The notes under the pieces were generated by a model. The model was not told the DNA's origin. It did no database searches and saw only the letters and a list, made by a program, of their open reading frames with translations. Positions 7,283 to 12,394 of a DNA stretch of 12,394 bases are shown in pieces. Both the position numbers and the translations under genes were made by a program. Origin of the DNA: Kiritimatiellia bacterium (lineage in GTDB: Bacteria > Verrucomicrobiota > Kiritimatiellia > JAAZAB01); the NCBI GenBank assembly GCA_018400335.1, contig JAGYMT010000019.1, positions 1 to 12,394 on the forward strand. The letters run 5' to 3'. The first letter of the stretch is position 1; every line of letters begins with the position of its first letter.

Positions 7283-8350
7283 CTACCCGCGAAGCTCACG
7301 CAGGCGCTCGGCTATTGCCGCCGCGCTCGATGCGTCCTTCGCCTGCACTTCGAACACCACGCGCGCCTCTTCCGGAAACTGCGAGGGCCAGGTTTCCGGT
7401 TCGCCTTGGGGTTGCCAACCGATGGGCATTTGGGCGAGCGATTGCGCGGCATAGAAACTCAGTGAGTCAAACACGTACTCGCGCGGATCGCTAGTGGGCG
7501 GCACGTTGTGGTTGATGACCTTCAGGCCGGGCAGCGCCCTGAAATTACCCCACTGGTGCCGCGCGTCGGCGCAGCAGTGTACGCCGAGTCCGCCGAAATG
7601 CCTGGAAATTGCGACCAGCTCGTCGGTGAAGAACTCGCGGAACATATCCTCGCTGACCGCTCCCACCTCGTCCACCGACATCGTGATCCCGCCGTGCATG
7701 ACGTAGTCCGGATAGTGCGCCACGAAAGTGGTGCCGTAGCGGCGGAACCACTCATCGAGAAACGCGGTGAGCAGGTTCCGGACCTTTTTCGCCAGCGCCT
7801 TGACGGAATCGGGGCTCTCGACCATGGCGCAGAAGAGATCGGACTTATCCCAGATCAGAGCCACTATGTCCATCGGGCTCTGGATATCCACCGGCTTCAT
7901 GATCGCCGAGGGCCCCCCGCGCCGGCGCAGTTCGTCGGCTATATCGAAAAGAGGCGCCAGAGAGGACACGCTGATCTCCGGTATCTCCAGAGCATCCGCC
8001 TCCGCCGCGCCGTTAACGAATGGTATTGCAAAGGGAAGGTTGTCGGCGGGGCGATGCACCTCGCATCCGAATGCCTCGGCGAATATCTCGGTTCCTGTTA
8101 TGTTGCTGATGAAGGGAATCCTGTCGTCGTCCACCAGCGCCGCCTTCTTGAGCATCAACTGATATTCAGCCCAGCGTCTTGCGATGCGCTCCTTCTCCAG
8201 CCCGGGCCAGAGCGGGGGCATCGGCGGAAGGCGCTTTTCGTCGTCGGGCAATGGGAAGTTGACGTGGAACATGAACTTGCCGGAACGCTTCTCAACGAAC
8301 GAATGCCAGTCGGCAAGCCTTGCTTCAATGGAACGAATATTGTCTTTCAT
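7283..8350 (-). CDS. Uroporphyrinogen decarboxylase-like (URO-D/MtaA superfamily) protein
   Basis: The 355-residue product has the superfamily's C-terminal half. MSVDEVGAVSEDMFREFFTDEL is the helix leading to the active-site face, and GGLGVHCCADARHQWGNFRALPGLKVINHN is the diverged form of the segment that in MtaA-type methyltransferases contains the His-x-Cys zinc ligands (here H258 and C260). The usual arginine-rich N-terminal motif of true haem-pathway HemE is absent, so this is not a HemE. No C-terminal cysteine is present, so the third zinc ligand of MtaA-type enzymes is not recognisable. Relatives are abundant in PVC bacteria and archaea, and include corrinoid methyltransferases; many have unknown substrates. 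The start at 8350 is supported only by a weak GAAAGAG about nine bases upstream. A small gene lies 56 bases upstream on the same strand. Methyl transfer is inferred; decarboxylation is an alternative. Confidence 0.82.
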   Translation of the reverse strand: MKDNIRSIEARLADWHSFVEKRSGKFMFHVNFPLPDDEKRLPPMPPLWPGLEKERIARRWAEYQLMLKKAALVDDDRIPFISNITGTEIFAEAFGCEVHRPADNLPFAIPFVNGAAEADALEIPEISVSSLAPLFDIADELRRRGGPSAIMKPVDIQSPMDIVALIWDKSDLFCAMVESPDSVKALAKKVRNLLTAFLDEWFRRYGTTFVAHYPDYVMHGGITMSVDEVGAVSEDMFREFFTDELVAISRHFGGLGVHCCADARHQWGNFRALPGLKVINHNVPPTSDPREYVFDSLSFYAAQSLAQMPIGWQPQGEPETWPSQFPEEARVVFEVQAKDASSAAAIAERLRELRG

Positions 8351-8387
8351 AATAGGACTCTTTCTGAATCGTTGCGGGTTGCAGATA

Positions 8388-8401
8388 AGGGTTCAGGGTT
8401 C
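8388..8401. repeat. Tandem 7-base duplication AGGGTTC
   Basis: AGGGTTC occurs twice without a gap (8388-8394 and 8395-8401) in the 56-base space between the small open frame and the URO-D-like gene. GTTGC also occurs twice just before it (8371-8375 and 8378-8382). This looks like a remnant of a short tandem or dispersed repeat. No function can be assigned. Confidence 0.4.
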
Positions 8402-8406
8402 GGAAT

Positions 8407-8574
8407 CTACGCGTCTTCCGGACCGCTGATCAGCCCGGCGATTGCTCCGAACACGTCCAACTGCTGGCCGGTTCCTACCAGGTCGCTCTCCGGAAGAGCC
8501 GGAGCGATATCATACATATTGAGCCGCGTTATGCAATGCTCCACGTGAAAACTGAAAGTATCACGATCGAACAT
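8407..8574 (-). CDS. Small hypothetical protein, 55 residues, upstream of the URO-D-like gene
   Basis: The minus-strand frame starts with ATG at 8574 and ends with TAG at 8407-8409. The product begins MFDRDTFSFHVEHCITRLNM and ends AGLISGPEDA, with a balanced, globular-looking composition and one histidine-cysteine pair (VEHC). A purine-rich GGAAAGAGAG lies about eight bases upstream of the ATG, a believable ribosome binding site, and a TGA closes the frame further upstream. It points the same way as the URO-D-like gene with 56 bases between, so one transcript for both is plausible. No family was recognised. The alternative is a decayed fragment of a larger gene, or chance: a frame this long is not rare in GC-rich DNA. 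Amino-acid composition and the ribosome binding site favour a real gene only moderately. Confidence 0.45.
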   Translation of the reverse strand: MFDRDTFSFHVEHCITRLNMYDIAPALPESDLVGTGQQLDVFGAIAGLISGPEDA

Positions 8575-8727
8575 CTGATCAACTCTCTTTCCGTTTCTTC
8601 AGTCAGTCGTGCATGTTATCCGGTGATCTCATCCACGAAAAGCCTTTTTTCTTGAAATGTTATTCAGTAGTTTCGAATTGCCATGCGAATAGCAACTGCT
8701 AAACTGCATCCGACCATTGGAGATGTA
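8575..8727. promoter_or_regulatory. Divergent intergenic region between the URO-D-like and sulfatase transcripts
   Basis: The genes on either side point away from each other, so promoters for both should be here. The stretch 8640-8680 is clearly richer in A and T than its surroundings and contains TTGAAA (8652-8657), a possible -35 element for the sulfatase, but I cannot place a convincing -10 at 16-18 bases. No clear operator palindrome was found. The ATG at 8683 within this stretch is in frame with the sulfatase but is not preferred as its start. Confidence 0.35.
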
Positions 8728-10206
8728 ATGAAAAGAAAACCGAACTTGGTAATATTCGTGCCCGACTCCTACAGGGGCGACGTGCTTAGCCACCAGGGCA
8801 ACGCGGGCGCGCTCACGCCCGCGCTCGACAGTCTGGTCTCGCGCGGGGGCGTGTCGTATTCAAATGCGTTTGCCCAGAATCCCGTATGCACGCCGAGCCG
8901 ATGTTCGTTCATGACCGGCTGGTATCCGCATGTGCACGGGCACCGCTCGATGAGAAACCTGCTGAAGCCGTGGGAGCCGAACCTCATGGGCGTGCTGCGC
9001 GAGAACGGCTACCACGCCTGGTGGGGCGGAAAAAACGATCTCCTGAAGGTAGACGGACCGCAAGGTTATCTCAGCTATTGTGACGAGAAATTCACCGGCG
9101 CCGGACAATACGACGAGTTCATGACCCACTTCCTCCCCGCAGCGCTTGCGTCCGACGACCCGCGCAGGGGCGCTTACTATGGCGGGGTGTTGACCAAGGA
9201 CGGGCAGGGCAAGCCGGTCAGGGATCAGGATGAAGTATGGGTCCGTGGCGCCGTTGATTTCTTCGGCAATAGGCCGGAAAACCAGCCCTTTTTCTGTTAC
9301 TTGCCGCTGGGCAAGCCGCATCCCGCGTACTTTGCTGAAGAGGGCTATTACAACGCAATTGACCCGGCCAAGCTTCCGCCGCGGATTCCGACACCGCCCG
9401 CGGAGGCAAACCTGCCGCCGGTCCTTGACGCGCTGAGAAAGGAATACCGTGCATCGGGGATCAGCGAGGAAACCTGGCGCGACGTAAAGAGGATCTACTA
9501 TGCCATGTGCGCCAAGGTGGACGCCCTTTTCGGAATGGTGGTCGAGGGGCTGATCGAGCAGGGCATTTACGACGACACGCTGATCGTGTTCATGTCGGAC
9601 CACGGCGACTTTACGGGCGACTATTCGCTGCCGGAGAAGACGCACAGCACTCTCCAGGATTGCCTGTTGCGCGTTCCCCTAATCATCAAGCCGCCGGCGG
9701 GAACGCCGGTTCAGGCCGGCAACCGTTCGCACCTCACCGAGCTTGTTGACGTGCCCGCCACGATCTACGATCTTCTTGATATCAACCCCGGCTACGACTG
9801 CCAGGGCATTTCGTTGAGATCATCCATCGCGGGGGACGAGACCGCCATCCACGATGCGGTTTTCGCCGAGGTCGGATCGAGGAAAGGCGAGACGGCCTTC
9901 TTCAATACGGAAGTCAACAAGATGCCCGCGGAGAGCTTCTACGGCATGCAGTCGCGCGCGGCGCGTCCTTTCGCGGCTGCCGGCACGCACGCCGTGACCT
10001 GCCGGACCCTGCGCCACAAGTACGTCCGCCGGCATTACACGAAACATCACGAGCTGTTCGATCTTGAAAAGGATCCTGGTGAAACGCTCAATCTCAGCGG
10101 GGACCCGCGTTACGCCGATGTCGAAAGGGCGATGGAAACGCGTCTGCTCGATTTCTTTATGGACACGGGCGATGTCCTGCCTTTCACGCAGGACAACAGG
10201 CAGTAA
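8728..10206 (+). CDS. Type I sulfatase (alkaline-phosphatase superfamily), formylglycine-dependent
   Basis: The 492-residue product contains the sulfatase signature C54-T-P-S-R58, whose cysteine is converted to formylglycine, followed by TGWYPHVHGHR. Further active-site elements are PD13 in the first strand (metal ligand), GGKNDL, D291-H292 in MSDHGD (metal ligands) and K304 in PEKTHS, then RVPLIIKPP. The C-terminal part has LFDLEKDPGETLNLSGDP, typical of the family. Where many sulfatases have two adjacent acidic residues in the first strand, this one has Asp-Ser. I chose the ATG at 8728 over 8683 because GGAG lies five bases upstream and the protein then begins MKRKPNLVIFVPD like its relatives; the earlier ATG would add 15 poorly conserved residues. 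No signal peptide is visible from either start, so it is probably cytoplasmic. Its stop codon overlaps the next gene by one base. Substrate unknown; some relatives act on other esters. Confidence 0.9.
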   Translation: MKRKPNLVIFVPDSYRGDVLSHQGNAGALTPALDSLVSRGGVSYSNAFAQNPVCTPSRCSFMTGWYPHVHGHRSMRNLLKPWEPNLMGVLRENGYHAWWGGKNDLLKVDGPQGYLSYCDEKFTGAGQYDEFMTHFLPAALASDDPRRGAYYGGVLTKDGQGKPVRDQDEVWVRGAVDFFGNRPENQPFFCYLPLGKPHPAYFAEEGYYNAIDPAKLPPRIPTPPAEANLPPVLDALRKEYRASGISEETWRDVKRIYYAMCAKVDALFGMVVEGLIEQGIYDDTLIVFMSDHGDFTGDYSLPEKTHSTLQDCLLRVPLIIKPPAGTPVQAGNRSHLTELVDVPATIYDLLDINPGYDCQGISLRSSIAGDETAIHDAVFAEVGSRKGETAFFNTEVNKMPAESFYGMQSRAARPFAAAGTHAVTCRTLRHKYVRRHYTKHHELFDLEKDPGETLNLSGDPRYADVERAMETRLLDFFMDTGDVLPFTQDNRQ

Positions 10207-12359
10207 TGATTCACGACAGCACATTCTACGAGATAGCGGCCATCCTGCTGCTGGCGACCGTGTGCGGGATGCTGGGCCAGAAACTGCGCCAGCCGCTGCT
10301 CATCATGTTCCTGGTGGCGGGTGTGGTGGCGGGGCCCGCGGGGCTCGGGATCATAGGGAGCTATGAACAGATAGAGCTGCTTGCCCACATGGGGATAGCG
10401 CTGCTGCTGTTCATCGTGGGGCTGAAGCTCGACCTGAATCTCATCCGCGCCACGGGCCCGGTTGCGCTCGCGACCGGGCTGGGCCAGATCATCTTCACGT
10501 CCGCATTCGGTCTGCTCATAGCCCTCGCGCTCGGCATGAGTTTCGTCCACGCGGTCTACGTGGCGGTGGCGCTCACTTTCTCCAGCACCATCATCATCGT
10601 GAAACTGCTCTCAGACAAGAAGGAGATAGACTCGCTGCACGGGCAGATTGCCGTCGGTTTTTTGATCGTCCAGGATATAGCCGCGATCCTGGCGCTCGTC
10701 GCGCTGACCACGCTCGGCGACGCGAAGGCCGGGGACCATCCGCTTCTTTTGTCGCTGGTGATAGCCGCCAAGGGGCTCGGCCTGCTCGGCGCCGTCGCGC
10801 TGCTGATGAAGTATGTCCTGCCGCTCCTCACGCGGTTGCTCGCTCATTCGATTGAGCTGCTTATCATCTTCGCCATTGCGTGGGCCGTATCGCTTGGCGC
10901 GGTCAGCGAGATGCTGGGGTTCAGCAAGGAAGTCGGCGCGTTCCTTGCCGGGGTATCTCTCGCCTCAACTGACTACCGCGACGCGATAGGCGCGCGGCTC
11001 ACAACCCTGCGCGATTTCCTGCTGCTTTTCTTCTTCATTGATCTCGGCGCCCGCCTGCAATGGACATCCGTGGCGCCGCAGTTCGGGTCGGCCATGCTGC
11101 TTTCCCTCTTCGTTCTCATAGGCAATCCCCTCATCGTGCTGGCGATAATGGGGTTCATGGGCTACAGGCGCCGCACGGGGTTCCTCGCGGGCCTGACCGT
11201 GGCGCAGATAAGCGAGTTCTCGCTCATCCTGGCCGCGCTCGGTCTGGGCCTCGGCCACATAACGGACGAGATAATGGGGCTGATCACCCTTGTCGGGGTG
11301 GTTACCATTCTGGCCTCAACTTACATGATCCTTTATTCGGAACAGTTGTACAAATTTCTGTCGCGTCCGCTGAAGGTATTCGAGCGCCGCAACCCGTATC
11401 GCGAAGCGGCAAGCGACGCGATCAGGGAATCCCCGTTCGTGGACGTGATCCTCCTCGGGCTCGGAAACTACGGGGGCGGACTGGCGGAATATCTCCTGCG
11501 CCGGAACAAGACGATCATAGGCGTGGATTTTGATCCGGGCATCCTGGAGCGCTGGCGCGCTCGGGGCGTCTACGTGCTGTACGGCGACATGGCCGACCCG
11601 GAGATACACAAGCAGTTGCCGCTTGCCAAGGCTCGCTGGGTGGTGAGCTCCATCCGTTCCGAGAAGCTGAATCTCGCGCTCGTGCGCCGCCTCAGGCACC
11701 TGGGCTACAAGGGTAAGGTGGCGCTCACCGCCGTGCGACAGAGGGAGGCCGAAAAATTCGAGAAGGCGGGCGCCCAACTAGTGTTCAGGCCGTTCACCGA
11801 CGCGGCCGAACAGGCGACCGACGCTCTCGCATACGCCATGGATTTCATGCCGGAGGATGTGAACTGGCCCATTGCCTTTCGCGAGGTGAGGGTGCGGTCC
11901 GACGCCGCCGTTGCCGGTCTGAACATCAGGGATATCCCGCTGAGGGCGGCAACGGGCGCCTCGATACTCGCTGTCAGCCGCGCGGGACACGTTCATTACG
12001 AACCGGGCCCCGATTTCCGAATCTATCCGGAGGATCGGCTGATAATCATGGGCGCGCCCGAGGAGCTGCACGACGCCGAAGAGGCGCTGAACCAGATTGC
12101 CGCCAGGGATGGCGTGGAATCGGGCGACAGGTTTGAACTTGCCGAAATCCGGCTGGCGGAGGATTCAAAGCTTGCCGGAAGCAACCTCGCAGATACAGGC
12201 TTCCGTCAGGCTCATAGGGTGACGGTGGTCGGGATACGCAGGGGCGATGAACAGATAACCAAGGTTCGTCCCGCCGAGCCGCTGCTGGCCGGGGATGCGC
12301 TGATAGTCGTTGGAACAGTCAATGCCGTGGAGGAGTTGAAAGGAAGGGAGCCGCTTTGA
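10206..12359 (+). CDS. Kef-type CPA2 cation:proton antiporter with RCK_N and two RCK_C domains
   Basis: The 717-residue product starts with about 12-13 membrane helices (residues 5-385) of the Na+/H+ exchanger fold. Q156-D157 in IVQDIAAI is the Gln-Asp pair typical of Kef-like members, and FSKEVGAFLAGVSLAS and ISEFSLILAALGLGLG match conserved helices. A cytoplasmic RCK_N (TrkA_N) domain follows from about 412 to 530, with the nucleotide-binding G418-x-G420-x-x-G423 and acidic D441 in IIGVDFDP. Two RCK_C-like ligand-sensing domains follow, at about 554-632 and 643-716. It should exchange K+ or Na+ for protons under control of nucleotide or another ligand. E. coli KefB and KefC lack the tandem RCK_C part. 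The ATG overlaps the sulfatase stop (TAATG), and ACAGG lies five bases upstream, so translational coupling is likely. No KefF/KefG-like partner is in the window. Confidence 0.92.
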   Translation: MIHDSTFYEIAAILLLATVCGMLGQKLRQPLLIMFLVAGVVAGPAGLGIIGSYEQIELLAHMGIALLLFIVGLKLDLNLIRATGPVALATGLGQIIFTSAFGLLIALALGMSFVHAVYVAVALTFSSTIIIVKLLSDKKEIDSLHGQIAVGFLIVQDIAAILALVALTTLGDAKAGDHPLLLSLVIAAKGLGLLGAVALLMKYVLPLLTRLLAHSIELLIIFAIAWAVSLGAVSEMLGFSKEVGAFLAGVSLASTDYRDAIGARLTTLRDFLLLFFFIDLGARLQWTSVAPQFGSAMLLSLFVLIGNPLIVLAIMGFMGYRRRTGFLAGLTVAQISEFSLILAALGLGLGHITDEIMGLITLVGVVTILASTYMILYSEQLYKFLSRPLKVFERRNPYREAASDAIRESPFVDVILLGLGNYGGGLAEYLLRRNKTIIGVDFDPGILERWRARGVYVLYGDMADPEIHKQLPLAKARWVVSSIRSEKLNLALVRRLRHLGYKGKVALTAVRQREAEKFEKAGAQLVFRPFTDAAEQATDALAYAMDFMPEDVNWPIAFREVRVRSDAAVAGLNIRDIPLRAATGASILAVSRAGHVHYEPGPDFRIYPEDRLIIMGAPEELHDAEEALNQIAARDGVESGDRFELAEIRLAEDSKLAGSNLADTGFRQAHRVTVVGIRRGDEQITKVRPAEPLLAGDALIVVGTVNAVEELKGREPL

Positions 12360-12383
12360 GGGCCGCACAGGCTGTGCAGCCCT
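12359..12383. terminator. Near-perfect 25-base palindrome at the end of the antiporter gene
   Basis: Bases 12359-12370 and 12372-12383 are complementary at 11 of 12 positions (the odd pair is 12364 with 12378). The first base is also the last base of the TGA stop codon. The stem would be very stable, with the centre opening into a small loop. The following bases are ACCAGGAATTC up to the window edge, with no T-run, so it may be a Rho-independent-like stop without a tail, a dispersed palindromic repeat, or both. Confidence 0.55.
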
Positions 12384-12394
12384 ACCAGGAATTC

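Noticed and set aside
7508..8548. Plus-strand open frame of 346 residues across the URO-D-like gene
   Set aside because: It mirrors the minus-strand gene, which has recognisable superfamily segments. The plus product has no family features.
8683..8727. Earlier in-frame ATG for the sulfatase
   Set aside because: It adds 15 residues without sulfatase similarity, has no good ribosome binding site, and falls in the AT-rich divergent promoter region.
12389..12394. GAATTC at the very end of the window, suggesting a cloning junction
   Set aside because: The same hexamer occurs inside the DUF3999 gene (near 2443 and 2682), and ending on it can be chance.
1..12394. CRISPR arrays, tRNA or rRNA genes, insertion sequences, phage or defence genes
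   Set aside because: None was recognised on either strand: no regularly spaced repeats, no transposase or integrase motifs, and no cloverleaf-like sequence with a TTCGAATC-type loop in a plausible context.

Overview
The window is GC-rich, bacterial and fully coding in character. It carries seven protein genes that can be recognised at family level, one probable 55-codon gene, and several palindromic or repeated intergenic sequences. No tRNA, rRNA, CRISPR array, transposase or phage gene was seen. The mix of a DUF2339/DUF3999 membrane pair, a diverged uroporphyrinogen-decarboxylase-like protein, a type I sulfatase, a TIM-barrel glycosidase-like protein and a YhcH-family sugar protein resembles environmental carbohydrate-degrading bacteria of the PVC type (Lentisphaerota, Kiritimatiellota, Planctomycetota, Verrucomicrobiota) or nearby candidate phyla. 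That placement is inferred from gene content only; no phylogenetic marker is present.

Layout, left to right. (1) Positions 2-3239, plus strand: the 3' part of a large multi-pass DUF2339 membrane protein, then a 292-base gap holding a long inverted repeat rich in CTCTGCG, then a DUF3999 protein with a signal peptide and a C-terminal anchor. (2) 3282-6095, plus: a 771-residue fusion of a metal-dependent amidohydrolase with a class III (glutamate-semialdehyde-aminomutase-like) aminotransferase, followed 45 bases later by a YhcH/YjgK/YiaL protein with a strong ribosome binding site. (3) 6116-7215, plus: a promoter-like sequence, a small hairpin and a TIM-barrel glycosidase-like gene. (4) 7283-8574, minus: a URO-D/MtaA-like gene preceded by a 55-residue small open frame, convergent with block 3. 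(5) 8728-12359, plus, divergent from block 4: a sulfatase with the formylglycine motif, overlapping by one base (TAATG) a Kef-type cation:proton antiporter with an RCK_N domain and two RCK_C domains. A near-perfect 25-base palindrome starts on the last base of its stop codon.

How the genes may work together (inference): blocks 2 to 5 look like an accessory catabolic segment acting on a modified carbohydrate. The sulfatase would remove sulfate, the TIM-barrel protein might act on a glycosidic bond, the YhcH-like protein may anomerise a free sugar or sugar acid, and the fusion enzyme might couple hydrolysis or lactone opening to an amino-group transfer. The URO-D-like protein could handle a methyl group or a decarboxylation. 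No transporter for such a substrate and no regulator is visible here, so the pathway is a hypothesis. The most unusual item is the amidohydrolase-aminotransferase fusion, in which both active sites look intact.
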